From an uncultured Alphaproteobacteria bacterium (GTDB taxonomy: Bacteria; Pseudomonadota; Alphaproteobacteria; Micavibrionales; Micavibrionaceae), in assembly GCA_946481075.1 (NCBI GenBank), contig CAMLMC010000001.1:1178001-1242000 (forward strand): a stretch of 64,000 nucleotides of DNA. Direction: 5' to 3'. Within the stretch, counting starts at the first letter, position 1; the number at the start of each line of letters is the position of its first letter. Positions 7,576 through 16,871 of the stretch are shown here, piece after piece. Under the pieces are notes generated by a model. The model did not search any database. It had not been told where the DNA came from and was given only the letters and a program-made list of their open reading frames with translations. The position numbers and the translations under genes were made by a program.

Positions 7576-8832
7576 ATGGCACAATACAAATCGGATTTTC
7601 TCAACGTCCTAAGCGAGCGCGGATTTATCAATCAGTGCAGCGATTTCGAAGGGCTCGACAAAAAATTGTCGGAAGGCGTACAAAGCGCCTATATCGGGTT
7701 TGATGCCACGGCCAAATCCCTTCATGTCGGCAACCTCACCGGCATCATGATGCTGAAATGGTTTCAGGAAACGGGGCATAAGCCGATCACCCTGATGGGC
7801 GGCGGCACGTCGAAAATCGGCGATCCATCGTTTAAGGACCAGTCGCGCAATTTGATGACCGACGAGATCATCAACGAAAACCTTATCAACATCCGCGACA
7901 ATTGTTTCAAACAATTCCTGCGCTACGGCGATGGCCCGACCGACGCCATGATGGTCAACAACGATGACTGGCTGAGCGAGCTTAAGTATCTCGATTTCCT
8001 GCGTGACTATGGCCGCTACTTCACCGTCAACCGGATGATCAGCTTTGATAGCGTCAAAACGAGGCTGGAGCGCGAAAGCCCGCTGACGCTGCTCGAATTC
8101 AACTACATGGTGATGCAGGGATACGACTTCCTAGCGATCCACCGTGAACACGGCACCATCCTGCAAATGGGCGGATCCGATCAATGGGGCAACATCATCA
8201 ACGGTGTCGACCTCGCACACAAATCCGATCATGTGCAACTCTTCGCCCTCACCGCGCCGTTGCTGCTGAACTCCGCAGGTGAAAAAATGGGCAAGACCGT
8301 CAATGGCGCGGTCTGGCTTTCGCCCAAAATGCTCTCGGCCTATGATTACTGGCAATGGTTCCGCAATGCCGAAGATGCCATGGTTGAAACCCTGCTCAAA
8401 CGTTTCACCATGCTCCCGATGGATGAAATCAAACGTCTTTCTGCGCTTCAAGGCTCCGAAATCAACGAAGCCAAAAAAATCCTCGCGCATGAAGCCACCA
8501 AACTTTGCCGCGGCGAAGCCGAAGCACTGGCGGCGGCAGAAACCGCGCAAAAGGTGTTCGAACAAGGCGGCGTCGGCGGTGATCTGCCATCCATCAATAT
8601 TGATAAGGCAGCACTCGAAGGCGGCGTCTCTGTCCTCGACCTGTTCGTACAGGCAGGCCTTGCGGCCTCGAAGGGCGAAGTCAAACGCCTGATCGAAGGC
8701 GGCGGTGCAAAGATCAACGATGTTGCCATCACCGACATCTCGGCAACGGCGTCCGCAAACGATTTGACGGCAGACGGTTATATCAAACTATCCGCAGGCA
8801 AGAAAAAACACGCGCTGGTAAAAACGGCATAA
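7576..8832 (+). CDS. tyrS: tyrosyl-tRNA synthetase
   Basis: This class I synthetase attaches Tyr to tRNA(Tyr). The 419-residue protein has the HIGH-like LHVGNL, the tyrosine pocket, the KMSKS-like loop GEKMGKT, and a C-terminal S4 RNA-binding domain ([32 protein letters not shown]). The ATG at 7576 is chosen because GAAAG lies 8 nt upstream; ATGs at 7555 and 7570 are in frame but poorly placed, and the first lies in the repeat. The gene begins 16 bp after the GIY-YIG element, so its native promoter was probably displaced or supplied by the element. Confidence 0.95.
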   Translation: MAQYKSDFLNVLSERGFINQCSDFEGLDKKLSEGVQSAYIGFDATAKSLHVGNLTGIMMLKWFQETGHKPITLMGGGTSKIGDPSFKDQSRNLMTDEIINENLINIRDNCFKQFLRYGDGPTDAMMVNNDDWLSELKYLDFLRDYGRYFTVNRMISFDSVKTRLERESPLTLLEFNYMVMQGYDFLAIHREHGTILQMGGSDQWGNIINGVDLAHKSDHVQLFALTAPLLLNSAGEKMGKTVNGAVWLSPKMLSAYDYWQWFRNAEDAMVETLLKRFTMLPMDEIKRLSALQGSEINEAKKILAHEATKLCRGEAEALAAAETAQKVFEQGGVGGDLPSINIDKAALEGGVSVLDLFVQAGLAASKGEVKRLIEGGGAKINDVAITDISATASANDLTADGYIKLSAGKKKHALVKTA

Positions 8833-8842
8833 CAAAAACACT

Positions 8843-8906
8843 GTCATTCTGAGAGAGCGAAGCGACCGAAGAATCCCATGGGATCCTTCGCTTCGCTCAG
8901 GATGAC
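8843..8906. repeat. 64-bp palindrome of the GTCATCCTGAG family
   Basis: The unit runs from GTCATTCTGAG to CTCAGGATGAC and is centred on CCCATGGG, so it can fold as one long hairpin. Its ends match those of the GIY-YIG element at 7164-7559, but it carries no gene. It lies between the convergent tyrS and AsmA-like genes and may also act as a terminator. Confidence 0.8.
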
Positions 8907-8914
8907 AGGAAACC

Positions 8915-11900
8915 CTATCTATTCACGCCCTCTTTGGCCTTGTTTGTCGCGGGTGGAATTGGCGCAGGCGCGGCGGGTTCTTTCGGTACGGATTTTTCAT
9001 CGACGCCTGGAATATTGGTTTTGAATCCGCCTTCGAACAATATGTTGCGAAGGAATCCGGGCGCAAGGACCGAGAGCGGGTTCACAGCCACGCGCGGGTC
9101 GCTCGTCGGCCCACGCATCGTATAGGTCGCGGCAATCAACCCCGTATCGCCGCCAAGGATATTGCCGATAAGGGGAATGCTGCCGATGATCGAATTGATT
9201 TCCGTCATCGGGATGATCGTGCCGGAAATATCCGTCATCTTCGTTCCGCGGTTGATGTTACCGCCAAAGGTCAAACCAACGGATGATCCCGATGTTTTCC
9301 CGTCCTTGATGACCAGAACATTGCCATCGGGGCGGAACCGCCATTCGAAATCCGATTCCAGTTTGGAAAAGACCAGGCCTTCATTGCCAAGCAATTGCGT
9401 CACGCCGGTCAGGCTCATGAGGGAGAGCAGGCTCGCAAGGGCCGGCGCTTTCACCACGCGGAAATTTTCCATGCGCATGGAACCATACAGGTCGCCGCGT
9501 AAATCACCGCCCTGCGGTTCGCCGTAAATGATCAACGTCCCGCCATGCACGTTCTCGTAAAGGCCTGCGGCATAAAGCGCATTTCCTGCGTCGGTGGCGC
9601 TTAAACGGAAAATCCGCTTGCCGGTTTCGTCGGGGCGGAAACGGACATTGATCACGCCTTTCCCGACCTGCGCATCATATTCCATGCCGGTGATATCGCC
9701 CTCGTCATCCATTTCCAGATAGGTGCGCGCGGCGCGTAAGGTCTGCTCGTTGGCGGCGATCATTTCATCGGTATTCAACGTAATGACCATCGGCTGCACC
9801 TTTTCCTTGGGTGCGTTCGCCTTCAATCCTATATCCGAACTTTCGGTTTCCTGCAGGAACGGGCGGGCATCGAACACGGGGCCTTTGGCCGTGATATTCA
9901 TGACATTGCCCTTCACCGCGAAATCCGCGGCAAGCTTGGTGGCGCCCAATGTAATATCGGGCAGGCTGCCACTCGCAAGGTCGGCGCTTTTGCCGTTCAT
10001 CGGGGCAAACCCCAGTTTCGCTCCCGCAACGCGGATATCCTTGGAAGTGATATTCAAACCTGTAATCTCGGTCAGGACGTTGTTCTTCAGGAACGCGCTT
10101 GCGCTCACGGTTCCCGGCACGCCTTGCGGCTTTTCGAATTTGAACGGATCGATATAAAGGCGAACGGGGTTGAGATCGCCGGTGACGTCGATCTTGGCGT
10201 TGCCGTCTTTCAATGTATAAACCACATCGACCGGCATCGTCCCGCTGATATATTCATCAAGATTGACCCCGAAATGATTCCGCAATTGCTGGTCCGCGCC
10301 GATGGTGGCCTTGACCTGCATCGAATAATCCTTGCCCGCACTATCGAAATTCTGGTGCCATTCGAATGTCGTGGCGCGGCCTTCCAGAAGGGCATCACCC
10401 TTGATGCGGAAACCGCCGGGCTCGGTGGCAATATTCATCGGCCCGCCGGACAAGGTCAACCCTTCAACCAATCCGGGGATAGTCACATTGCCGAGTGTGC
10501 CCGCGATATCGACATTCACCTCTTCCTTGGGCACATCCTTGACGGTCGGCAGCCCAACCTCGACCATCAAATCCGCATCTCCCTTGACGGTTTGGTAATC
10601 GATACCGATTTCGTCCTTGTCCATGCCGATGATGTCGGCAGAGATATATTCCAGCGCGGTCGCCATCGGCCCCTTCAGATGGGCCTTGACGGTGACATAT
10701 CCGCCGCCGACGGTCATCAGCTCGGTGACCTTCACTTCGATATCGCTGCCGCTCATCTGGCCTAACATCGCGCTCTCGCCGGTGATCTCCAGCGTTTCTG
10801 CCGCGAGGTCGAGACGGCCTGTGCCTTTTGCGTTCTCGGCGGGCATTAACTCATCGCTGTAATCGACCTTGACGCCTTCGAACGCGAAATCGAGCGTCAT
10901 CTTCGGCACATCGACATCCCAGATATCGCGGTCCTCTTCCTCGATGCGGGTTTTAAGGCCCGCCAGTTCCATGTTCAGGACAACATCGCTAAAGCTGCCG
11001 CCGGACAAATTCTGGCCAAGCCATTCATACGCTTCCCCGTCCCATTCGGATTTGGGAAAGAGTTTGGGCACATCTGCCAGTTGCGCCGTGGCCACTTTCA
11101 ATCGCACGGGAATGGAAAATTCTTCCGGGCTGAAATCGGCGCTGCCCTGCCCTTCAAAGGCAATACCGCCAAGCGATCCGGACAGCTTGGAAATCGTGAG
11201 GGTGTCTTTTTGCCCGTCGAATTCACTGTCGATCACAATGTCCTTCAATGTCACAGGCGCGTCGTATTGGTCGGGCAGACTGATGACCCCTTGCGGGATC
11301 ACGCCATGAAATTTCACCGAAGTCAGGTGCATGTTCGCATCCGCCGCGGCCTCGACATCGCCGGAAAAAAACAGATCCTGCCCCTGCAACTCATCCGGAA
11401 CGGTCAGAAAGCGAGAAATAAAGGCCGGGTTGATGTTTTCGAAACTGGCGGCGGCGCGAAAATCATCGCTTTCTTTGCGATAGACCATATCGACATTGAT
11501 GCCGGCTTCGCGCCCCTGCCCGCCCGGCAAAGCGACGGTCAGGCTTGCCGCCGTGCCCTGATCCACTTCTTCGATCCGGAAATCGAGGTCGGTGAGATAC
11601 CATGACAATCCATACTGCTGGTCGCGCACCGCAACGCTGGCGTCCTTGATAATGAATTCATTCAGACGCGAAAGAAACGTTCCCCCGCCCCTGCGGCGCG
11701 TGGACATATCCTTGAACAGTTCCGCAATTTGCTGGGGGGCGGATTTTGTATCTTCTTGCGGGGCGCTTTCTGTTATTTCGTTGTTCTCCACGAACAATTC
11801 TATATGTCCATCGCGCCCGCGGACCAGTTCGACCGACGGTGATTTCAACACGACACTGACGGGGCGAATGCGGCCAAAGAACAACGCGCGGCGCGAAAGC

Positions 11901-12226
11901 CCGATGGCGGCGTCATCAATGGTCAGGGCCGATGCGGAATCGTCATCGCCCTTTTGCAATCGCAGGCCTGTGACGTCTAACTGGAAATGCCCCGTAAGAT
12001 CGGGCCACGAGAAAACGATATCGTCGAACTTGACGCTGAAATGCTCGGTTTCGTTGCTGAGCGCCTCTTCGATATAATCCTTGGCGAAGGCGGCGCTGAT
12101 CGGCCCTTGCGACAGGCGCCACATAAACACGCCGATGCCGATGGCGACAAGGACGACCAGCACCAGCATGATTTCAAGCCCGAGCTTTAAGGTCCGGTTG
12201 CTTATGGTAAGAACATGTTTAAACAA
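8915..12226 (-). CDS. AsmA/YhdP-like intermembrane transport protein
   Basis: The 1103-residue protein has one N-terminal membrane anchor (about residues 16-36) and a very long periplasmic part of repeating beta-strand segments. A C-terminal AsmA-like block (ISGTIIPMTEINSIIGSIPL, NILGGDTGLIAATYTMRGP) is typical of DUF3971/AsmA_2 proteins such as YhdP. In E. coli, YhdP, TamB and YdbH bridge the envelope and move phospholipid to the outer membrane; the same role is inferred here. The tail is Pro/Ala-rich. The gene is monocistronic and divergent from bcp. Confidence 0.88.
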   Translation of the reverse strand: MFKHVLTISNRTLKLGLEIMLVLVVLVAIGIGVFMWRLSQGPISAAFAKDYIEEALSNETEHFSVKFDDIVFSWPDLTGHFQLDVTGLRLQKGDDDSASALTIDDAAIGLSRRALFFGRIRPVSVVLKSPSVELVRGRDGHIELFVENNEITESAPQEDTKSAPQQIAELFKDMSTRRRGGGTFLSRLNEFIIKDASVAVRDQQYGLSWYLTDLDFRIEEVDQGTAASLTVALPGGQGREAGINVDMVYRKESDDFRAAASFENINPAFISRFLTVPDELQGQDLFFSGDVEAAADANMHLTSVKFHGVIPQGVISLPDQYDAPVTLKDIVIDSEFDGQKDTLTISKLSGSLGGIAFEGQGSADFSPEEFSIPVRLKVATAQLADVPKLFPKSEWDGEAYEWLGQNLSGGSFSDVVLNMELAGLKTRIEEEDRDIWDVDVPKMTLDFAFEGVKVDYSDELMPAENAKGTGRLDLAAETLEITGESAMLGQMSGSDIEVKVTELMTVGGGYVTVKAHLKGPMATALEYISADIIGMDKDEIGIDYQTVKGDADLMVEVGLPTVKDVPKEEVNVDIAGTLGNVTIPGLVEGLTLSGGPMNIATEPGGFRIKGDALLEGRATTFEWHQNFDSAGKDYSMQVKATIGADQQLRNHFGVNLDEYISGTMPVDVVYTLKDGNAKIDVTGDLNPVRLYIDPFKFEKPQGVPGTVSASAFLKNNVLTEITGLNITSKDIRVAGAKLGFAPMNGKSADLASGSLPDITLGATKLAADFAVKGNVMNITAKGPVFDARPFLQETESSDIGLKANAPKEKVQPMVITLNTDEMIAANEQTLRAARTYLEMDDEGDITGMEYDAQVGKGVINVRFRPDETGKRIFRLSATDAGNALYAAGLYENVHGGTLIIYGEPQGGDLRGDLYGSMRMENFRVVKAPALASLLSLMSLTGVTQLLGNEGLVFSKLESDFEWRFRPDGNVLVIKDGKTSGSSVGLTFGGNINRGTKMTDISGTIIPMTEINSIIGSIPLIGNILGGDTGLIAATYTMRGPTSDPRVAVNPLSVLAPGFLRNILFEGGFKTNIPGVDEKSVPKEPAAPAPIPPATNKAKEGVNR

Positions 12227-12371
12227 GGCAGAATGTCACCGCTAAAAACTAAAATCTACAATAAGTCATAATATGATATTTGTCAGGGCAAATTCTTGAC
12301 ATTTCATAAGAAAAGAACAGATTTAACGCATATTGGTTCATTTATAAATTTTGCAAGAAGGATGCCATATT

Positions 12372-12848
12372 ATGACGATACCAAAAGTCGGTGACAAAGC
12401 CCCGGACATCACCCTCCCGTCCGATGGCGGCGGCTCGGTCTCGTTAAAAGACTACAAGGGACAAAAGGTCATCGTCTATTTCTATCCGAAGGATGATACG
12501 CCGGGCTGCACCGCGGAATCCTGCTCGCTCTCGGACAATATTTCATCGCTGAACAAACTGAATTGCGCCGTGATCGGTGTGTCGAAGGACAGCGTGAAAA
12601 AACACGACAAGTTCAAGGAAAAATACGGTCTGAAATTTCCCCTCGCAAGCGATGCCGAAGGCGACGTGTGCGAACGCTATGGCGTGTGGGCGGAAAAGAA
12701 ATTCATGGGCCGCAAATATATGGGCATTCTTCGCACCACGTTTTTAATCGATGAAAACGGCATCATCGAAAAGGTCTGGGAGAATGTGAAGGTCGACGGC
12801 CACACCGACGAAATCATTGCGGCGCTCAAGGAAGCGAAGGCGGCTTAA
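12372..12848 (+). CDS. bcp: thioredoxin-dependent thiol peroxidase (BCP/PrxQ)
   Basis: This cytoplasmic peroxiredoxin reduces hydrogen and alkyl peroxides. The motif PKDDTPGCTAESC gives the peroxidatic Cys (GCT) and the resolving Cys five residues later, as in the atypical two-Cys BCP group. ATFLIDENGII-like sequence (TTFLIDENGII) follows near the C-terminus. The ATG at 12372 is used with AAGGA about 10 nt upstream; the longer in-frame start (12351) precedes the Shine-Dalgarno. A TTGACA sequence at 12296 may be its -35 box, but no good -10 follows. Confidence 0.93.
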   Translation: MTIPKVGDKAPDITLPSDGGGSVSLKDYKGQKVIVYFYPKDDTPGCTAESCSLSDNISSLNKLNCAVIGVSKDSVKKHDKFKEKYGLKFPLASDAEGDVCERYGVWAEKKFMGRKYMGILRTTFLIDENGIIEKVWENVKVDGHTDEIIAALKEAKAA

Positions 12849-12857
12849 AGCCGCCTT
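12837..12857. terminator. perfect hairpin at the end of bcp
   Basis: AAGGCGGCTT and AAGCCGCCTT (10 bp) form a perfect inverted repeat with a one-base centre, overlapping the bcp stop codon. It lies between convergent genes and could stop both transcripts, but no clear T-run follows. Confidence 0.45.
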
Positions 12858-12873
12858 CGAACAATTCGGTCTT

Positions 12874-13275
12874 TTATGAACCGTAAAAGATATCTGCGGC
12901 GAAAAATGCAAAGAAAAATCCGGTCAGATATATCAAAATCGAAAACGCCAATATACCGATAGAGATTTTCCTAAGCCTTGCGCACGCTTTCGCCTTGGCA
13001 GGATCGGCAGGGCACGGCGCATGACGCGCCCGCCACTGCATCAGGGCCGCAAAGGACAGCATCACGCCGGCCCCTGCAAACACCCATTCCTTCTGCTCGC
13101 TGACGCCCGCAATCCACGGGACAGCGCTGACAAAACCAGCCAGCGCCGCGCCCATCCCCAGCGTCACCAGCAATGCGGGAAGCGCGCAGCATAGAAGCGT
13201 CCCCATGCTGGTGAACAGGCTTAGGGTCGGCATCAGCGTTTGTTGCCAAAGAGACGGCACACCGTTATTTGGCAC
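12874..13275 (-). CDS. MerT/MerC-like four-helix membrane protein
   Basis: The 133-residue product has about four hydrophobic helices. A vicinal Cys pair lies in the first (GTLLCCALPALLVTLG), and a second pair lies in a loop (CPADPAKAKAC). This matches small mercuric-ion or copper import proteins in which Cys pairs hand metal across the inner membrane. The GTG at 13275 is preferred because AAGGGA lies 7 nt upstream; it overlaps the upstream HMA gene by 11 nt. A further ATG at 13293 lacks a Shine-Dalgarno. The upstream partner supplies a periplasmic metal-binding domain, supporting a transport role. Confidence 0.7.
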   Translation of the reverse strand: MPNNGVPSLWQQTLMPTLSLFTSMGTLLCCALPALLVTLGMGAALAGFVSAVPWIAGVSEQKEWVFAGAGVMLSFAALMQWRARHAPCPADPAKAKACARLRKISIGILAFSILIYLTGFFFAFFAADIFYGS

Positions 13276-13648
13276 GGTTGATCCCTTCCACATTATAACC
13301 GGAATCGGTAATCAACTGTGTCAGGCGCTCATCGCTCAGGGTTTGCCCTTCCTTGAAATTGACCGTGATGATTTTTGTATCGAGATTCACGTCAATCGCT
13401 TTGACGGCCTCTTCCTGACCGAACACTTTTTCAAGAGCGCGGGCACAGAAATCACAAACAAGACCGTTTACAGTGATAAGGGCATCACCGGCGGACACAG
13501 GCACAGGCGCCTGCGCCGCTTTCCCGCTTTCCGCGCCATGTTCGTGTGCATGACCGTGGGCGGAATGATCGCCGCCTTCATGCTGGGCATAGGCCGGAAC
13601 GGAAACTGTCAGAAGGAGCGCTGTTACTACGAGTGTTAGTTTTTTCAT
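13265..13648 (-). CDS. periplasmic heavy-metal-associated (HMA) domain protein
   Basis: The 127-residue protein has a Sec signal peptide (MKKLTLVVTALLLTVSVPAYA), a His-rich linker (about residues 22-45, HxxxxHSAHGHAHEHG) and an HMA fold with the metal-binding CxxC in GLVCDFCA. The His-rich stretch suggests binding of copper, zinc or a similar soft metal. It resembles MerP-like carriers. It is translated with the overlapping MerT-like gene downstream and follows the secreted gene at 13665 by 16 bp. Confidence 0.82.
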   Translation of the reverse strand: MKKLTLVVTALLLTVSVPAYAQHEGGDHSAHGHAHEHGAESGKAAQAPVPVSAGDALITVNGLVCDFCARALEKVFGQEEAVKAIDVNLDTKIITVNFKEGQTLSDERLTQLITDSGYNVEGINRAK

Positions 13649-13664
13649 GATGTTTGTACCTGTC

Positions 13665-14306
13665 TTAATATCTGAGAACATAATTGAACAAGACTTCTCC
13701 GCGGTTGCTCATGCCTGCCTCGAGCAGGTGAACATCCTTGAAAAATCTCACAAGCGGGGTCACGGTGAAATTGTCTTTGCTTTCGGGTGAATGCTCGACC
13801 TGAAGCATCAACCATGTATGCAAATCACCGTAGTCCCCTTCATAGGGCGCCCAGCCAACGCGCGCGGATTGCTGATAGAAATCATCGATCTTGCCTGCTT
13901 CGGTAAAGCGGTTTTCATAGGAAACAAAGACGCGGCGGTTTTCCCAGTCGGCGGCGATGCCGGTAAAGGCCGCCGCGCTGTTTTCACCTTCCATTTCCCC
14001 CGAAAGGGCGGACGCCACACCCAGGCCCGATTTTAGATATAAATTGGCCTGACTGTCTTTTTGGTTCCAGCGTTTGATGAGGTTGTTCATCTGAACGGCA
14101 TTCAAGGTTACGTCCTCGTCACGCCAATATTCAAATTTATAACCGATCGATGTTTTCGCCGTTGGCGAATAATGGATGTGGGCCGTGTTCATATCACCAT
14201 TGTTCATGAACATGACCGTCCATCCTCCCGGATAGGATACGGGCCGCGCATGAACGTCCGGGATAAACACCCCCATTGCCAAAAGGGTAGATAATAAGAT
14301 TCTCAT
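13665..14306 (-). CDS. secreted, probably outer-membrane, protein of a metal cluster
   Basis: The 213-residue protein begins with a signal peptide (cut after PDVHA). Its mature part shows alternating hydrophobic/aromatic strands and ends in NYVLRY with a C-terminal aromatic residue, as in beta-barrel outer-membrane proteins. It starts at an ATG with AGGAGG 5 nt upstream. Its place just before the HMA gene suggests a link to metal handling, but I recognise no family. It appears to be the first or second gene of the cluster. Confidence 0.65.
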   Translation of the reverse strand: MRILLSTLLAMGVFIPDVHARPVSYPGGWTVMFMNNGDMNTAHIHYSPTAKTSIGYKFEYWRDEDVTLNAVQMNNLIKRWNQKDSQANLYLKSGLGVASALSGEMEGENSAAAFTGIAADWENRRVFVSYENRFTEAGKIDDFYQQSARVGWAPYEGDYGDLHTWLMLQVEHSPESKDNFTVTPLVRFFKDVHLLEAGMSNRGEVLFNYVLRY

Positions 14307-14348
14307 CGAATCCTCCTGTTAGATTGATTTTTAAACGAAGTCTAATGC

Positions 14349-14699
14349 TCAGGAGTAAAGCTTGGGAGGGCGGCGGGGCGGCGCGGTCTTGACCGACGCG
14401 GCATCTTCGTTGTTGTTGATCGCCGGCTTGGCCTCTCTCATTTCAATATCGGAAATGACGCTGTCGCCGGGAATATTCATCTGGGTCATGGATGTATGCA
14501 AACACAGGCAGGCACCCTCGCAATGTTGACCGGACTTTTTCGGGACGTCCTGCTTTTCATGGCATGGAATGTCCCCCATCTCGTGCGACATTGTGGGCAT
14601 CGGCTTTTCTTCTTCAAAGCATGGCTTTGCCCAGGCCGCAACCGCAAAGGAATTGGCCAGAAACATAATCAAGGTGAATGTTAGAAAAGCCGCCTTCAT
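14349..14699 (-). CDS. small secreted Cys/His/Met-rich protein
   Basis: The 116-residue product has a signal peptide (cut near AAWA) and a mature region with many potential metal ligands: Met-His in PTMSHEMGDIPCHE and a Cys cluster in HCEGACLCLHTSM. The C-terminus is basic and Pro-rich. Such composition is common in periplasmic copper-handling proteins. It is 42 bp upstream of the outer-membrane-like gene and in the same direction, so it probably leads the four-gene metal cluster 12874-14699. The specific metal is not determined by sequence. Confidence 0.65.
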   Translation of the reverse strand: MKAAFLTFTLIMFLANSFAVAAWAKPCFEEEKPMPTMSHEMGDIPCHEKQDVPKKSGQHCEGACLCLHTSMTQMNIPGDSVISDIEMREAKPAINNNEDAASVKTAPPRRPPKLYS

Positions 14700-14816
14700 G
14701 CCAAAGATAATACAACTATTTTGTTAAAAAATCAGCACGCATACTTAAACCATGCTCAATTTTAAGCGGCAAGTATGGCGAAAATATGCAACCTGCCAAT
14801 AACAGGGAAAATAAAA

Positions 14817-14839
14817 CCCCGCATTTCGCGGGGCTTTTA
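14817..14839 (-). terminator. terminator of the hydrolase gene
   Basis: CCCCGC and GCGGGG pair around a five-base loop (14817-14833). Read on the minus strand the stem is followed by TTTTATTTT, giving a standard intrinsic terminator 11 bp after the stop at 14844. Confidence 0.75.
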
Positions 14840-14843
14840 AAAC

Positions 14844-15518
14844 TTAGGCCGCTTTCGCGAGCATCGGCGTAACGCGGCGCCCGCCTTCGGCTTTGTTCAT
14901 GTGGTCATGCACGGCGGCGACCATGTCATCTGTCTTCTCATGGAAGAAATGGTTGGCATTCGGCACAACGCGGTAATCAATTTCGATGCCTTTTTGCGCC
15001 TGAAGTTTTTCAACCAGTTTTGCAACCGAAGCCTCCGGCACCAGATTGTCTTTTTGCCCGTGCAAAATCAAACCCGAAGACGGGCACGGCGCAAGGAAAG
15101 AAAAATCATAAATATTCGCAGGCGGGGCAACGGAAATGAATCCCTGAATTTCCGGGCGGCGCATCAAAAGCTGCATGCCGATCCACGCGCCGAATTGGAA
15201 ACCGGCGACCCAGACATAAGGCGCGTTCGGGTTCAGTTGTTGCATCCAGTCGAGCGCGGAGGCGGCATCGGACAGCTCGCCCTCGCCGCGGTCAAACACA
15301 CCTTGCGATTTGCCAACGCCGCGGAAATTGAACCGCATTGTCGAAAATCCGCGCGCAACCATGGCTTGATACAAAAGATACGTATTCTTGTTGTTCATCG
15401 TGCCGCCATGTTCGGGCGACGGGTGGAGGACGAGGGCCAGCGGAGCATTCGGCGTTTTGGAGTGGTGATAACGTGCTTCCAGTCGGCCAGCGGGGCCATT
15501 GAAAATAATTTCCGGCAT
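14844..15518 (-). CDS. alpha/beta-hydrolase-fold protein with Gln at the nucleophile position
   Basis: The 224-residue protein belongs to the COG2945-like alpha/beta hydrolases (VLHPSPEHGGTMNN, FNFRGVGKSQG, ILHGQKDNLVP, PNANHFFHEK). The nucleophile elbow, normally GxSxG, reads AGFQFGAW, so the catalytic Ser is replaced by Gln (codon CAA). The Asp and His positions remain recognisable. The protein may be a non-catalytic relative, or may use another residue. It is monocistronic, divergent from the cysteine desulfurase and followed by a terminator. Confidence 0.8.
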   Translation of the reverse strand: MPEIIFNGPAGRLEARYHHSKTPNAPLALVLHPSPEHGGTMNNKNTYLLYQAMVARGFSTMRFNFRGVGKSQGVFDRGEGELSDAASALDWMQQLNPNAPYVWVAGFQFGAWIGMQLLMRRPEIQGFISVAPPANIYDFSFLAPCPSSGLILHGQKDNLVPEASVAKLVEKLQAQKGIEIDYRVVPNANHFFHEKTDDMVAAVHDHMNKAEGGRRVTPMLAKAA

Positions 15519-15704
15519 TGTGTATGGGGTCCTTCGTGGTCGAAAAACAAATAATCTTCGGCTATCATATACTGATCCGATCTTTTATTTGCAAAGTTTT
15601 TTCGATAAAGCTTTGTTATAACTGTGAGCAGTGGATAAGTTAGGGAAATTCCCCGCTTTTACCTATGACAATTGAAAGTTAGCGCGCGAGCACGCAAAAT
15701 AATT

Positions 15705-16805
15705 ATGACAAAGATATATCTGGATTACAACGCCACCTGCCCCATCCGCGATGAAGTGATCACGGCCGCGGCCGATGCGATGCGCGTCACAGGCAACGCA
15801 TCGAGCGTTCACGGCTTTGGCCGCGCTGCGCGCAAACTGGTGGAGGATGCGCGCGGCTCTGTCGCCGCACTCGTGAATGTCCGACCCGCGCAAGTGATCT
15901 TCAATTCCGGAGCATCCGAAGGCAACAACACAATCCTCTCCGGCTATCGCGACAAGGTGGTTATGATCGGCGCCACCGAACATCCCTCGGTGCGGGAGGC
16001 CGCGCCCCATGCACACCAAATTCCGGTCGATCACAATGGCGTGATCAATATCGCTGCTTTCGGTGACATGCTGACGCTTCACAAACCCGCGCTCGTGGCC
16101 ATCCAGTATGTGAACAGCGAAACAGGCGTGGTGCAACCAATTGCCGAGCTCGCCGCAAAGGCGAAAGAATCCGGCGCATTGTTCCTGTGTGATGCCGTGC
16201 AGGCGGCGGGGCGCATCGACATCGATTTCAAAACGCTGAATGTCGATTACCTGACTCTCGCCGCGCATAAATTCGGCGGCTGCCAAGGCGTGGGCGCACT
16301 TGTGTTCCGCGAAGGACTGCAAATGCCCAAATTCATCCATGGCGGCGGTCAGGAAAAACGCCAGCGTGCGGGCACCGAAAATGTGGCCGGAATCGCGGGC
16401 TTTGGCGTCGCGGCGCAACTTGCAAAAGAAAACATCGCGCAATATCAATCGCACACCGCCGCGCTGCAATCCGCTTTGGAAACAGGCCTTCGCAAAATCG
16501 CGAACGATATCGTCCTCACCGGCGAAGCCGCCCCCCGCGTCACGAACACCACCAATATCATTGTGCCGAACGCTCCGGCCGAAACCATGCTGATGGCGCT
16601 TGATCTGGAAGGCGTGGCGGTCTCCAGCGGCTCTGCCTGCTCCTCCGGCACCTTCAAACCGTCCCATGTCCTGACCGCCATGGGCTATAGCGAGGACCAA
16701 TCCCGCTCCTCCTTGCGTTTTTCGTGCGGGTACGCTACGACAATCGCCGAAATTGACGCGGCGCTGGATATTTTCGCCCGCGTCCTAAATAGAATAAGAC
16801 AATAA
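15705..16805 (+). CDS. cysteine desulfurase, IscS/NifS group
   Basis: This PLP enzyme removes sulfur from cysteine for Fe-S clusters or thio-modifications. The 366-residue protein has IYLDYNAT, the PLP lysine in LAAHKFGG, and the catalytic Cys in the class I loop SSGSACSSGT. The ATG at 15705 matches the family N-terminus; the in-frame start 33 bp earlier is less likely. A ferredoxin follows after 66 bp, suggesting a small Fe-S unit, and mnmA nearby also needs a persulfide donor. No IscU or regulator is adjacent. The 15519-15704 spacer shows nothing recognisable beyond AT-rich promoter-like sequence. Confidence 0.92.
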   Translation: MTKIYLDYNATCPIRDEVITAAADAMRVTGNASSVHGFGRAARKLVEDARGSVAALVNVRPAQVIFNSGASEGNNTILSGYRDKVVMIGATEHPSVREAAPHAHQIPVDHNGVINIAAFGDMLTLHKPALVAIQYVNSETGVVQPIAELAAKAKESGALFLCDAVQAAGRIDIDFKTLNVDYLTLAAHKFGGCQGVGALVFREGLQMPKFIHGGGQEKRQRAGTENVAGIAGFGVAAQLAKENIAQYQSHTAALQSALETGLRKIANDIVLTGEAAPRVTNTTNIIVPNAPAETMLMALDLEGVAVSSGSACSSGTFKPSHVLTAMGYSEDQSRSSLRFSCGYATTIAEIDAALDIFARVLNRIRQ

Positions 16806-16871
16806 CCTCAATAGGCCGCCGGCTCGACGGAGCGCAACAGCGCGACGGGTGACGACGGCGGGAACAAAAAA

